The notes under the pieces are model-generated. The model saw only the letters and a program-made list of their open reading frames with translations, was not told where the DNA came from and searched no databases. Below, in pieces: positions 17,004 through 27,367 of a DNA stretch of 64,000 nt (position 1 is its first letter; every line of letters starts with the position of its first letter). Position numbers and translations under genes: made by a program. Origin of the DNA: JADJSS01 sp964490845 (GTDB lineage: Bacteria; Bacteroidota; Bacteroidia; Chitinophagales; JADIYW01); the NCBI GenBank assembly GCA_964490845.1, contig CAZBED010000004.1, forward strand, positions 1 through 64,000. The letters are read 5' to 3'.

Positions 17004-20000
17004 ATGAATAGACTCTACACCGTAAACAATATTTTCAGTCTTGCCAACCCAATTTTGATGATGAAAAACCTGACTTTCATGCGAGAAAGAATTTTTAGCA
17101 GCTTTCTCCCCAAACACCTGAGTGCTGTTTTGTTTTTGATGGTATTGATAATTCATTTCAACACATTATCACAGAGTACAGCAAATTATACATTTGCCAG
17201 CAATAACAATGGAACATTAGCTGCAGACTTAAATGGCAATACAGTAGATATGACTTCTGGGACAACAGCTCTCATCGCTGCGGGTGTAGATGATGGGAAC
17301 AACAGTAATACTCTTACCAATTTTAACTTAGGTGCCGGCAGTACATTTGAATTTTGGTTTATGGGCAATAGATACACCCAATTTAATGCCGGTTCTAATG
17401 GTATGTTACAACTTGGGACTGCAATATCTACTACTGCTTATAACATACCGCAATCAACCAATCCCGTCATAGCTCCTTTTTCATCAGATTTAAAGACAGG
17501 GTCTGATGGAGCGGTAAGAGCAAAAGTGGTAGGTACAGCACCCAACAGATGTTTGGTTATAGAGTACTTAAACATGATGCTCCATTACGGAACAACTACG
17601 GCTGCAGGCACAGGAACATATCAAGTTCGGTTGTATGAGTCTACTGGGCTAATAGAATATGTTTATGGAGCAATGGCAAGAAATGGTAATACCCCAACAA
17701 CCAGTACCGTTACCATTGGTTTTTCTGTAAATACAACTGCAAATAATATAATATCTATAAACACCAGCTCACATACAGCAAGTACATCTGCTACCGTAAC
17801 AACAAATACATATACAGCAAGTACTACGATTTCTAATTTAAACTCAGCATCAAATGGTAGCAGGAGATTTTATATGTTCACACCAAAGACTGTGGCAGCA
17901 CCCACAAATCTTACTTTCAGCTCCATTTCTGGTACTGGTATGACTTTGAACTGGACTGCGTCTTCACCAACCACCAATGTATTAAAGTATGCTGTGTATT
18001 ACTCTACAGATGGTGGAGCAACCTACACCTATGTGAATACAACTAATCTAGGAACAAACACTTTAGCAGTAACGGGATTAACAATTGGAACCACTTACGA
18101 TTGGAAAGTAGTTGCAGTGAGTGAAGGCGCTGTAAGTACGGCTCTAACCGGAACTCAGGCTACTAGCCCGCCTGCTACCTATTATTGGGTGGGTACAGCC
18201 ACTGCTGAATTTAATACTGCGGCAACCTGGAATACTGCCGCAAATGGGTCAGGTTCTTCCAGAACATCTGCTTTAAGCTCAGATATATTAATTGTGGATG
18301 GGGCGGGCACAACGGCTGGTGCAGCTATTACCGGTGGTACTATTAATTTAGCTGCAAGTGTCGGACAATTAAAAATTACAAGCAATACTTCTTTTACTTT
18401 ATCTTCATCGTCAACTACTACTAGGGTAATAACAATTAACGGTGCCAGTGGTGATGATTTTGTAATTGAAAATGGTAGCTCTTTAATTTTGACAAACGCG
18501 GCAAACGCGGTCGGTATTGCTTTTTCTGGAACAGGAAACACAGGAGATATCTCCGGCACAATGACTTTAGGAGGCAGTGCTTCTAATACAGTTACTACAA
18601 CAGGGGGGACGGGGACATTGGTTACAGTGAAGAGTACTGGTATAGTAAACCTGACTTCAACAGCGATTTTACTTGTCGGATCAACGGCTACATTAAGTTT
18701 TGCCAACAGTTCTAATTGTAATGTTAGCGGTGCAACAACAGGTGCTCCTCCAGTACCGTTAGCTACGTGGGGAACTACATCAAACCTCACTATTTCGGGT
18801 TTAACATCATCCACCTCACCCGCTACTAATAATGTTCAGTCCTTTGGTAATTTTATTTATGATTGCTCAGGTGCAACAGGCACAATGAGCTGGTTTACAA
18901 CCAGTACAACAGGTGTCATTAAGGGTGATTTAACCGTAAAAGCGTTAAGCACAGGTATTTTCAGACTACTTACTTCAGGTACTTTAGCTGTCAATGGAAA
19001 TATTATAGTAGATGGTACGGGAACAACAGGAGCTGTAGACTTTATGAGCGGTGCTGGTATATTAACTGTAGGAGGAAGTATCAATGTAAATAATTCATCT
19101 ATAGTTAATTTTGCTAAAGGTACTGGAGGAAGTATTAGTGTTACCGGCAATGTAACTGTTTCCAATTCAGGAGTTGTAAATTTTGGCAATGCCTCAGGTG
19201 CATCTCCCGTTACAATTTCAGGTAATTTGAATCTTAATTCAAATGGTACATCATCGGTTGCCTTATCTTCCGGTGTACAGACAGTAAATATAACAGGTAA
19301 TTTTAATCAGGCTGCAGGTTCTTTTCAGATAGGTTCAGGTAGCGGTACCGGTACATTAAAAGTAGCAGGATCATTTACCGGAGTTTCGATAGTTAACCCA
19401 AGTTCTTCAACAACAGGTGTTATTGAATTTAATGGAAGTGCAAGTCAATCTGTTACACCCGGGTCTACCTTTACCGGAACAACAAATATTACTGTATCTA
19501 ATCCCGCAGGTATTGCCATAACAGGAACTCTGCCTTTAAACGCGGGGACTACCTTCACGGCAGCTGCAAATGGTACAGCCGTAACCTCTGGTACGGTAAC
19601 ATATAGCACAACTACAACATTGGCTTATGTAACTTCGCTTGGTACGCAAACAACAGGAAACGAATTTCCGTCTTCTAGCGGACCAGTAAACTTAACAATT
19701 AACAATACTTCAGCTACTCCTAATATTACATTAACAGGTTCCAGAACAGTAACCGGTACACTTACTATTACGGCAGGCAGGCTTTTGCTGGGTAATAATG
19801 ATTTGACACTTGCCAGTGGTGGTACACAAACAATTTCTACACCGGGTATATCCAAGATGATAGTAACAAACGGAACAGGTTTATACAAGAGAGCAATTTC
19901 TACTACAGCCTCTACATCCTATTTATATCCGATTGGTGATATAACTGGGACAATCCAATATTCACCTGTTACATTGACTTTTAACTCAAACTCCGCCGCC

Positions 20001-23000
20001 CGAATTGTTGGTGCAAAAGTAGTGGATGACATCAGTTCAAATATGAATACCCCTTCTGCTCCAACTAATTATCTTAGCCGTTACTGGACCTTCTCTGAGA
20101 ACGGAGCTGGAGGTAATTATAACTACTATATTAACCCAGCCGTAGCCATTACAGGTGCAGAAGATGAAGTTGGAACTGCAACGTCAATTTTAGCAGCTTT
20201 TTGGAATGGATCAGATTGGACACAATCTACCGGTACATATTCCTCCGGCAATTTGACATCAACCAATACTGGTGTATCCGAAACGGCTGCGCCGTTAAAT
20301 ACAGTAGAATGGACAGGAAGAGATGGTTTAGCCCTTTGTTCCACTCCAACAGCCCAACCAACAAGTTTAGTATTATCCGGGGAGACCACTACTTCTGTCA
20401 ATGGTTCTTTTACAGTGGCATCGCCTGCACCGAGCGGATATCTGGTATTTAGGAGCACCAGTTCTACTGCACCGACACCTGTAGACGGCACAAGCTATAC
20501 GGCAGGTTCTGCATATACACTGGGTGGTATTTCCTACACTGCGGTGGCTACCAGCGGCAGCGGACCGATTACTTTTAGTGCAACCGGATTGACAGCGAAT
20601 ACTACCTATTATTTCTATGTATTTTCACTGAATAATGCTTCTTGTTCGGGCGGGCCCAAATACCTGGCTACATCGCCGCTAACGGGCAATACCAATACCT
20701 GTCCAGCTGCCCCGACGGCACTGGCGGTCACCGGCGGAACCATCACCTCCGGTGGAGCAACGATAACATGGACAGCCCCTGCCGGAGGCGCTGTATCGAT
20801 GACGTATACAGTTCAATACCGTATCAATGGAGCGGGAGGCTGGACAACGGCGAGTACGAGTGCCACATCGCCGTATGCCATCACAGGCTTATCGGCCAGC
20901 ACCACTTATGACGTACAGGTATTTGCCTCGAATGTGACGTGTTCGGGCAGTGCTGTGAGTACGAATAGCTTGTTTACAACAGCGTGTGCTCCTATTTCGT
21001 CTTTGCCCTGGAATGATGGTTTTGAAAGTTTATCATCATCAGGAACGAACAATTATCCGTCATGCTGGAAAGAAGAAAACGGAGATTGGACTTCCGGTAT
21101 TGCGAGTAGTCAGAGTTATAATGACCCCAGAACAGGGACTTACTATATTTATGATGTTTATACTGCTACGAATGAATTTATGTGGACACCGGGATTTTCT
21201 TTAACCGCCGGAACCTCTTATGACTTTTCATTCTGGTTTGCAGGAGATGGTTACACCGGATGGACAGGAGATGTTTTTTATAACACCAACCAGGTTTCAA
21301 CGGGAGCAACTCAATTAGGTTCATCATTTATCACATCAGGAACTACCTCTACATCAACCTATGCGAATGTAAGCAGAACATTTGTACCATCAGCAACAGG
21401 AACATATTATTTTGGAATAAGGATTAATGCAAATTCTACACCTTGGTACATCGGGTTTGATGATTTTAAACTGGAACTATCCCCCAATCCATGCAGTAGC
21501 CCAACAGCTCAACCAACAAGTTTAACGTTATCGAATCAAACTGCCACATCAATAGATGGTTCTTTTACAGTGGCATCGCCTGCACCGAGCGGATATCTGG
21601 TATTTAGGAGCACCAGTTCTACTGCACCGACACCTGTAGACGGCACAAGCTATACGGCAGGTTCTGCATATACACTGGGTGGTATTTCCTACACTGCGGT
21701 GGCTACCAGCGGCAGCGGACCGATTACTTTTAGTGCAACCGGATTGACAGCGAATACTACCTATTATTTCTATGTATTTTCACTGAATAATGCTTCTTGT
21801 TCGGGCGGGCCCAAATACCTGGCTACATCGCCGCTAACGGGCAATACCAATACCTGTCCAGCTGCCCCGACGGCACTGGCGGTCACCGGCGGAACCATCA
21901 CCTCCGGTGGAGCAACGATAACATGGACAGCCCCTGCCGGAGGCGCTGTATCGATGACGTATACAGTTCAATACCGTATCAATGGAGCGGGAGGCTGGAC
22001 AACGGCGAGTACGAGTGCCACATCGCCGTATGCCATCACAGGCTTATCGGCCAGCACCACTTATGACGTACAGGTATTTGCCTCGAATGTGACGTGTTCG
22101 GGCAGTGCTGTGAGTACGAATAGCTTGTTTACAACAGCGTGTGCAGCCGTATCTTCCCTGCCATGGACAGAAAATTTTGATGCCATGGGTTCCATTGGTA
22201 CCGGTGTATTTCCGGCTTGTTGGTCTGCCACTTTTTCGGCAGGTACACAGCCTTGGGCAAGCTCAACAGGAAACGGATATACTACACCGCCAAGCTCACC
22301 GAATTATGCAACGGTATATTGGTCATCTTCCGCCGCCACCAAATATTTAATGACTCCTGGTTTTGCACTGACCGGCGGAACATCATATGATTTTAGTTTT
22401 GACTGGGCGGGAGATGGTTATGCCGGCTGGACTGGTGATGTCTTAACCAACACCAGCCAAAGTGGAACGGGTGCAAGCGTTTTAGGTACTTTTGTCTCAT
22501 CAGGCACCACGACTACAACTACTTTTGTCAATAAACTTTTATCATTTACACCGGCATCCAGCGGAACTTATTATTTTCTTGTGAGGGTATTAAACAGTTC
22601 AGTTCCGTATTATTTAAGTTTTGATAATTTTAAAGTCGAGTTGTCCCCGACTTGTCAACCGCCGACAGCTTTATCAGCGAACCCGATTAGTGAAACAGGT
22701 GCAACAATAAACTGGTCTGCTCCGGCTACAGGTTCAACTCCAGCCAGTTATGAAATTTATTACAGTACATCCAGTACAGCACCAACAAGTGGCACGACTC
22801 CAACTATTAGTGGAATTACATTGTTGTCTCAGGCGCTAACAGGACTTTCTTCTTCACAACTTTACTATGTTTGGGTGAGAAGTAATTGTGGGGCAACAAC
22901 AAGCGCATGGGCGGCACTGCCTACGTTTACGACACGACCGGTCAATGATAATTGCAGCGGAGCTGTATCACTTACAATAAACTCGAATACCACCTGTACG

Positions 23001-26000
23001 GCAACTACAAACGGTACAACTATAGCCGCATCTCAATCACAAAGTGGCTGCTCTGGGACAGCGGATGATGATGTATGGTATACTTTTACTGCTACCGCAA
23101 CATCACATACAGTAACAGTTACACCAGGAACATTATCCAATGCCGTATTAGAAGTATTTAGCGGAACGTGCGGCGGTACCTTAACCAGTTTAGGATGCCA
23201 GAACAGTACAACGGGTACATCTGCGGAGGTTTTAACAGTAAGTGGGCTATCGGCAGGTACTACTTATTTTGTAAGAGTTTACAGCAATGCTAACGGCTCC
23301 GGACAGGGAACCTTTACCGTATGTGTTACTACACCTTATGATCCTTGTGCATCTATAACGAACATTAGCAGTTGCGGAACTACTATTTCTGCCTCGATAC
23401 CTGCCGGAACCGGCGCCTATTCCAACTCTTCTTGCGGCTTCACGACCAGCGGTATTGAAAAGATATATACATTTACACCTGCATATACGGGAGCATATAA
23501 TATACTGAACGTATCTTCCTACACATACATCGATTATCAGTATAAACCTGTTTCAGGCGGCTGTGGTAGTTCGGGATGGAATTGTATTGATGATATCTCT
23601 GCTGCCAACACAACCTCACCTGCATTTAATCTGACAGGTGGCACACAGTACTATTTTTTACTTGACCCGGAAAGCATAGTAGCAGGTTCCGTTGATTTTA
23701 AAATTGTATGTGCACCAACCTGTATGCCTCCAAGCGGACTGACAACTGGAACAGTCTATACTAACAGTACCAGTATCAGATGGAATACACCTTCAGCAGG
23801 CAATGTTCCCGCCAGTTATGATTTATATTACAGTACATCTTCAACAGCACCGAATGGCAGCACTACTCCAACGATAGCTGCTATCAATGATACCTTTCAA
23901 TATGTTAATGGATTGGCTTCCAATACAACATATTACGTATGGGTGCGTAGCTTTTGTGGTGGAACAGATTACAGTTCCTGGGTGGCATTACCCACCTTTA
24001 CGACCAGCAACGTACCTGATGTCGAAGGAATTCCAATAGTATATTACGATTTTGAAGATAACAGCACCAGAACTACATATGAGAATGTGGTGGAACAATC
24101 TGTAAATTCCGTTTCGTCATCAGCCTTAACGGTAGCATCCGGTACCGGTGCGATAAACAGAAATGGTGCCGGCCTTTCACAATATGCAAGCGGCGGTTAT
24201 GTCGGTGTTTTGGATGGTAAATCATTTGCTATGTACGAAAGTTCATTTGGGGATACTTATGACCCCGGTGTGAATGCAACGAGGTATGCGCAGTTTTCAG
24301 TAAATACAACCGGTTTCAGCGGATTGACTTTAACTTTTGATGTCCTGGCCAATGATACCTGGTATTCTCCTTATTATGGTATATTATATAGTACAGACGG
24401 CACCAACTGGAATTTTGTTGCATCGTATGATACACCCGGATCGGGTAATAATTTACCATTTGACGATTATGACTGGCAGAAAGCATTTATCAAATTGCCT
24501 GCTGATTGTGATGATCAGTCAAATCTGCGTATTAGAATTTATACCTATGACGCATGGGATAATACCACTTATGATCATTTGAGGTTTGATAACTTGACGG
24601 TTTTTGCAAAAACGACCAAACCCGGTATTTCTTTTACTTCATTGAACGAGACTGCCATTTATACTTCTGAAGTATCCAGCCCTACGGACTTATCCACTGT
24701 TTGGATAAGATATAATTATACGCTTACCGGCACAAATACCACTATGTACCTTGGTTCATTTACCTCCATTGATGGGAATGTTACAATATCCAATGGTGCG
24801 ACCTTGAATTTTTATAATCCTTCCACCAGTACAGCAACTTACCTTACCGGCGGTGATAACTTCACAATGGGAAGTGGTTGTACTCTTGGGATTACAAATT
24901 CTAATGGAATAACATTAGCAACAGCAACCGGTAATGTAAGAAAGGCCGGTACCAGAAGTTATAGCTCTGATGGAAATTACAATTACATCTATCCCGGAAA
25001 TATGGTTACAGGAAATGGCCTCCCGGCATCCGTTACTAATCTGACGATTAATAAAACCAATACATCGGATAAAGTAACCCTGACAAATTCGGTACAGGCA
25101 AAGAATACGTTGTATATGCTGAAGGGAAATGTCTATACCGGTGCTAATTTGTTAGAAGTAGGACAAAGTACAACAGCTTTAGGAACACTGAACTACACAA
25201 GAGGAACATCCGGTTATGTAGTAGGGAATATGCGTCGCTGGTTTAATGGAACCAATAGTGGTGATGCATCGGGATTATATCCTTTGGCACAAGAGGTATT
25301 GGGTTCTATAAAAAACCGTTTCTTTTTATTGGAATACACTGCTGCACCGTCAACGGGTGGTTCTCTGGACGTCTATTTTAATAACAACAGGATGTGGTAT
25401 TATGGTTTGCCGATAACGAATATCGTCACACCATCTTCTGCGGGTTGCCCGTCCGGTTCCACATTCGATGTGACCACAACAGCGGATCAGGGATACTGGG
25501 TGGCTACGCCGGCAAATATCAACGGAGGTACATATACGCTGGCTATTACAGGTCAGGATATTGTTACTATTACAGAATTATGCCAGTTGTCTTTATTAAA
25601 ACGGGTAGGAAATGGGCCGTGGACAGCCCCGGGTAATCAAATAGCACCGACAGGAACCATATCCATGCCTACATTATCCAGGTCAGGGTTAAGCGGATTC
25701 TCCAACTTTGGTTTTGGCGGCGGCAGCCCGAATCCGTTGCCAATAGAGTTATCTGCTTTTCATGTGAAATGCAGGAATGGCAGCGCCCTGATTAGCTGGA
25801 CTACATTGAGTGAGGAAAACAGTAAAGAGTTTGTTGTGGAACGCTCCATTAATGGAATCACATTTGAGGCGATAGGGGTCATCCCGGCAGCAGGTTCATC
25901 CAATTCATTAAAAGAATACTCTATTACCGACAATTCAATCAGTACGTTGGTCAATTATTACCGATTGAAAATGGTGGATAATGATGGTGTGGTAAAATAT

Positions 26001-26291
26001 TCTGCAATTGTTGAGTTAGATTGTGAGAATGGTATCAATGGATTTAATGTCTATTATACTCCGGATCAGGGTATTATTATTAAATCACAATTATCAGAAC
26101 AGGCGGAATATAATTTTGAACTGATAGATGTAGCCGGTAAAAAGATTCAATCTCTAAGCAAGCAGTTAGATGCGGGTATTTCAGTATTCAATATGGATTT
26201 GAAGAAAGTACTGGCGGATGGTATCTATATGCTGCGTATCAATAAAAGTTCGGGCAGTGTCATAACCACAAAAAAATTATTGATTCACTAA
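17004..26291 (+). CDS. Giant multidomain surface protein with T9SS sorting domain (3095 aa)
   Basis: Secreted adhesin-like protein rich in Thr, Ser, Gly and Asn. A long N-region and hydrophobic signal (about 39-55) precede a beta domain (about 58-295). Then come: fibronectin III (about 298-390); a long beta-helix/filament-like stretch of repeated 'ISGNLNLN'-type turns (about 395-1125); two identical 196-residue modules with paired Fn3-like domains (about 1133-1328 and 1518-1713), each followed by a jelly-roll domain beginning SSLPW; Fn3 (about 1883-1977); a cell-surface domain of the 'NDNCSGAVSL...DDDVWYTFTA' kind; another Fn3 (about 2238-2334); a jelly-roll; a second filament-like part; and the 'PLPIELSAF' linker with a type A T9SS sorting domain at the end. 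Later ATGs (17058, 17079) could also be the start. Likely role is adhesion or gliding (inference). Confidence 0.9.
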   Translation: MNRLYTVNNIFSLANPILMMKNLTFMRERIFSSFLPKHLSAVLFLMVLIIHFNTLSQSTANYTFASNNNGTLAADLNGNTVDMTSGTTALIAAGVDDGNNSNTLTNFNLGAGSTFEFWFMGNRYTQFNAGSNGMLQLGTAISTTAYNIPQSTNPVIAPFSSDLKTGSDGAVRAKVVGTAPNRCLVIEYLNMMLHYGTTTAAGTGTYQVRLYESTGLIEYVYGAMARNGNTPTTSTVTIGFSVNTTANNIISINTSSHTASTSATVTTNTYTASTTISNLNSASNGSRRFYMFTPKTVAAPTNLTFSSISGTGMTLNWTASSPTTNVLKYAVYYSTDGGATYTYVNTTNLGTNTLAVTGLTIGTTYDWKVVAVSEGAVSTALTGTQATSPPATYYWVGTATAEFNTAATWNTAANGSGSSRTSALSSDILIVDGAGTTAGAAITGGTINLAASVGQLKITSNTSFTLSSSSTTTRVITINGASGDDFVIENGSSLILTNAANAVGIAFSGTGNTGDISGTMTLGGSASNTVTTTGGTGTLVTVKSTGIVNLTSTAILLVGSTATLSFANSSNCNVSGATTGAPPVPLATWGTTSNLTISGLTSSTSPATNNVQSFGNFIYDCSGATGTMSWFTTSTTGVIKGDLTVKALSTGIFRLLTSGTLAVNGNIIVDGTGTTGAVDFMSGAGILTVGGSINVNNSSIVNFAKGTGGSISVTGNVTVSNSGVVNFGNASGASPVTISGNLNLNSNGTSSVALSSGVQTVNITGNFNQAAGSFQIGSGSGTGTLKVAGSFTGVSIVNPSSSTTGVIEFNGSASQSVTPGSTFTGTTNITVSNPAGIAITGTLPLNAGTTFTAAANGTAVTSGTVTYSTTTTLAYVTSLGTQTTGNEFPSSSGPVNLTINNTSATPNITLTGSRTVTGTLTITAGRLLLGNNDLTLASGGTQTISTPGISKMIVTNGTGLYKRAISTTASTSYLYPIGDITGTIQYSPVTLTFNSNSAARIVGAKVVDDISSNMNTPSAPTNYLSRYWTFSENGAGGNYNYYINPAVAITGAEDEVGTATSILAAFWNGSDWTQSTGTYSSGNLTSTNTGVSETAAPLNTVEWTGRDGLALCSTPTAQPTSLVLSGETTTSVNGSFTVASPAPSGYLVFRSTSSTAPTPVDGTSYTAGSAYTLGGISYTAVATSGSGPITFSATGLTANTTYYFYVFSLNNASCSGGPKYLATSPLTGNTNTCPAAPTALAVTGGTITSGGATITWTAPAGGAVSMTYTVQYRINGAGGWTTASTSATSPYAITGLSASTTYDVQVFASNVTCSGSAVSTNSLFTTACAPISSLPWNDGFESLSSSGTNNYPSCWKEENGDWTSGIASSQSYNDPRTGTYYIYDVYTATNEFMWTPGFSLTAGTSYDFSFWFAGDGYTGWTGDVFYNTNQVSTGATQLGSSFITSGTTSTSTYANVSRTFVPSATGTYYFGIRINANSTPWYIGFDDFKLELSPNPCSSPTAQPTSLTLSNQTATSIDGSFTVASPAPSGYLVFRSTSSTAPTPVDGTSYTAGSAYTLGGISYTAVATSGSGPITFSATGLTANTTYYFYVFSLNNASCSGGPKYLATSPLTGNTNTCPAAPTALAVTGGTITSGGATITWTAPAGGAVSMTYTVQYRINGAGGWTTASTSATSPYAITGLSASTTYDVQVFASNVTCSGSAVSTNSLFTTACAAVSSLPWTENFDAMGSIGTGVFPACWSATFSAGTQPWASSTGNGYTTPPSSPNYATVYWSSSAATKYLMTPGFALTGGTSYDFSFDWAGDGYAGWTGDVLTNTSQSGTGASVLGTFVSSGTTTTTTFVNKLLSFTPASSGTYYFLVRVLNSSVPYYLSFDNFKVELSPTCQPPTALSANPISETGATINWSAPATGSTPASYEIYYSTSSTAPTSGTTPTISGITLLSQALTGLSSSQLYYVWVRSNCGATTSAWAALPTFTTRPVNDNCSGAVSLTINSNTTCTATTNGTTIAASQSQSGCSGTADDDVWYTFTATATSHTVTVTPGTLSNAVLEVFSGTCGGTLTSLGCQNSTTGTSAEVLTVSGLSAGTTYFVRVYSNANGSGQGTFTVCVTTPYDPCASITNISSCGTTISASIPAGTGAYSNSSCGFTTSGIEKIYTFTPAYTGAYNILNVSSYTYIDYQYKPVSGGCGSSGWNCIDDISAANTTSPAFNLTGGTQYYFLLDPESIVAGSVDFKIVCAPTCMPPSGLTTGTVYTNSTSIRWNTPSAGNVPASYDLYYSTSSTAPNGSTTPTIAAINDTFQYVNGLASNTTYYVWVRSFCGGTDYSSWVALPTFTTSNVPDVEGIPIVYYDFEDNSTRTTYENVVEQSVNSVSSSALTVASGTGAINRNGAGLSQYASGGYVGVLDGKSFAMYESSFGDTYDPGVNATRYAQFSVNTTGFSGLTLTFDVLANDTWYSPYYGILYSTDGTNWNFVASYDTPGSGNNLPFDDYDWQKAFIKLPADCDDQSNLRIRIYTYDAWDNTTYDHLRFDNLTVFAKTTKPGISFTSLNETAIYTSEVSSPTDLSTVWIRYNYTLTGTNTTMYLGSFTSIDGNVTISNGATLNFYNPSTSTATYLTGGDNFTMGSGCTLGITNSNGITLATATGNVRKAGTRSYSSDGNYNYIYPGNMVTGNGLPASVTNLTINKTNTSDKVTLTNSVQAKNTLYMLKGNVYTGANLLEVGQSTTALGTLNYTRGTSGYVVGNMRRWFNGTNSGDASGLYPLAQEVLGSIKNRFFLLEYTAAPSTGGSLDVYFNNNRMWYYGLPITNIVTPSSAGCPSGSTFDVTTTADQGYWVATPANINGGTYTLAITGQDIVTITELCQLSLLKRVGNGPWTAPGNQIAPTGTISMPTLSRSGLSGFSNFGFGGGSPNPLPIELSAFHVKCRNGSALISWTTLSEENSKEFVVERSINGITFEAIGVIPAAGSSNSLKEYSITDNSISTLVNYYRLKMVDNDGVVKYSAIVELDCENGINGFNVYYTPDQGIIIKSQLSEQAEYNFELIDVAGKKIQSLSKQLDAGISVFNMDLKKVLADGIYMLRINKSSGSVITTKKLLIH
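20401..20989 (+). repeat. Perfect 589-bp direct repeat, copy 1
   Basis: Inside the giant gene; identical at every base on reading to 21556-22144, offset 1155 bases (385 codons, in frame). It encodes the two Fn3-like modules from 'PSGYLVFRS' to 'LFTTAC'. Two hand-counted 60-base lines are 57% and 70% GC, against 38% for a line just outside, so the unit differs in composition from its host gene. Confidence 0.93.
21556..22144 (+). repeat. Perfect 589-bp direct repeat, copy 2
   Basis: Second copy of the unit at 20401-20989. The flanking jelly-roll domains (21000-21485 and 22145-22640) are related in protein but clearly divergent in DNA, so only this unit has been duplicated or converted recently. 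Confidence 0.93.
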
Positions 26292-26315
26292 TTGATTATA
26301 AGTCAACAACCTGAT

Positions 26316-26349
26316 AAAAAATCCCTGAAATTATTCAGGGATTTTTTTT
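26316..26349. terminator. Bidirectional terminator between converging genes
   Basis: Stem AAAAAATCCCTGAA / TTCAGGGATTTTTT with a four-base loop (about 26316-26347), A-rich on the left and T-rich on the right, so it can serve the giant gene on the plus strand and the minus-strand gene ending at 26351. Confidence 0.85.
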
Positions 26350-26350
26350 A

Positions 26351-27217
26351 TTACGCATATATTTTGTCCTTAAAAAAATCTTCCGCCAGATGGTAATCGT
26401 TTAATTTGGCAGGATGAAAATCTTTCTTAAAGAAATTAAAATAATCTTTGTACAAATCACTGTGTAAATCGTTCAGTAATCCGGTGGCAAATTCATAAAA
26501 TTGTTTTGGCAATTCATTAGGCTTTAAATATTTTCTATCCTGATACATCAGGATTCCGGTTCCGGCAGACAGATAAAAATATAATAATGCCGTTACAATT
26601 GGCATCATCACTACACGTTTGGCATATTCCTGTTCATCTACCTGTTGCATAACATCAAAAGCAACGTGTTTATGTTCGATTTCTTCCGCAGCATGCCACT
26701 GAAAGAGTTCTGCAATATCCTGAGGAACAGTTCCTTTATTGGTGTCAACGTGCATAAAAATAGCATGTCCGAATAAAGCAGTAAAATGTTCGAGGCAAGA
26801 TGTTGCAATTAAATCTACACTTTTATCTTTTAAGAAAGGTATTTTGATTTTTGCCACTAATTTATGTAAAACAGTATCAATATGGTTTTCATATCCTATA
26901 ATATTATATCCGTTCTCATTCAGGATGTTCCAGAATCGTTCGTGCATGGAACTGTGTATGCCTTCCTGTCCGCAGAAATTTCTGACTTGTTTTTGCAGTT
27001 TTTCATCTTTAATCTGATTTTTATATTTCAAAACAGAATTAACGAAAAATCGTTCCCCTGTTGGGAATACAATATGCAGCGCGTTGATAAAGTGAGTGCT
27101 GAATGGATTGTTCTTGTAATAAAATCTGGGATTGTCTTTTTTGAATGCAAAATTTACTCTTCTTACTTTTATTTCTTCAGGATTATAGGCAGTTTTACTT
27201 TTAATAGTGGTAGTCAT
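26351..27217 (-). CDS. Predicted metal-dependent hydrolase (PF10118/COG3687 family), paralogue A
   Basis: 288 residues, all-helical. Two ExxH-type motifs, 'CGQEGIHSSMHERFW' near residue 82 and 'WHAAEEIEHKHVAFDV' near residue 175, resemble a ferritin-like di-metal site. C-terminal signature 'RDFHP/KDFHPAKLNDYHLAEDFF'. A hydrophobic stretch around residues 208-225 may touch the membrane. Family members are annotated as metal-dependent hydrolases without firm biochemistry. The gene has a -7 box TAAGTTTG at 27234-27241. A clear paralogue lies at 31247-32104, on the other side of two surface-protein genes. Confidence 0.8.
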   Translation of the reverse strand: MTTTIKSKTAYNPEEIKVRRVNFAFKKDNPRFYYKNNPFSTHFINALHIVFPTGERFFVNSVLKYKNQIKDEKLQKQVRNFCGQEGIHSSMHERFWNILNENGYNIIGYENHIDTVLHKLVAKIKIPFLKDKSVDLIATSCLEHFTALFGHAIFMHVDTNKGTVPQDIAELFQWHAAEEIEHKHVAFDVMQQVDEQEYAKRVVMMPIVTALLYFYLSAGTGILMYQDRKYLKPNELPKQFYEFATGLLNDLHSDLYKDYFNFFKKDFHPAKLNDYHLAEDFFKDKIYA

Positions 27218-27233
27218 ATATTAATCGTTTTCC

Positions 27234-27241
27234 CAAACTTA
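27234..27241 (-). promoter_or_regulatory. -7 box TAAGTTTG upstream of hydrolase paralogue A
   Basis: Perfect TAnnTTTG match, 16 bases before the ATG at 27217 on the minus strand; no clear TTG upstream. Confidence 0.45.
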
Positions 27242-27328
27242 TATTATTCTGATTACACATGCACTTTTCATAAGATAATAACTGTTGAGAATAATTGATA
27301 AATGATAAATAATACTTTGTTTTTTCAA

Positions 27329-27359
27329 TTGATTTAATTCTCAAAAGAAGCTAATTTTG
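27329..27359 (+). promoter_or_regulatory. Promoter TTG-N20-TAATTTTG of the 27368 operon
   Basis: TTG at 27329-27331, 20-base spacer, TAATTTTG at 27352-27359; eight bases then lead to the ATG at 27368. Consensus match in both elements and spacing; predicts little or no leader. Confidence 0.75.
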
Positions 27360-27367
27360 TTTTAACT

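Noticed and set aside
18182..18814. Antisense open frame of 210 codons within the giant gene (others at 18857-19189, 19625-19888, 20126-20491)
   Set aside because: Thr/Ala/Gly/Val-rich repeat coding leaves the opposite strand free of stops; the predicted products are Val/Pro-rich without domains, promoters or ribosome sites.
20642..20911. Pair of identical 89-codon plus-frame ORFs (also 21797-22066)
   Set aside because: They are the shifted frame of the 589-bp repeat inside the giant gene; their identity reflects the DNA duplication, not a gene.
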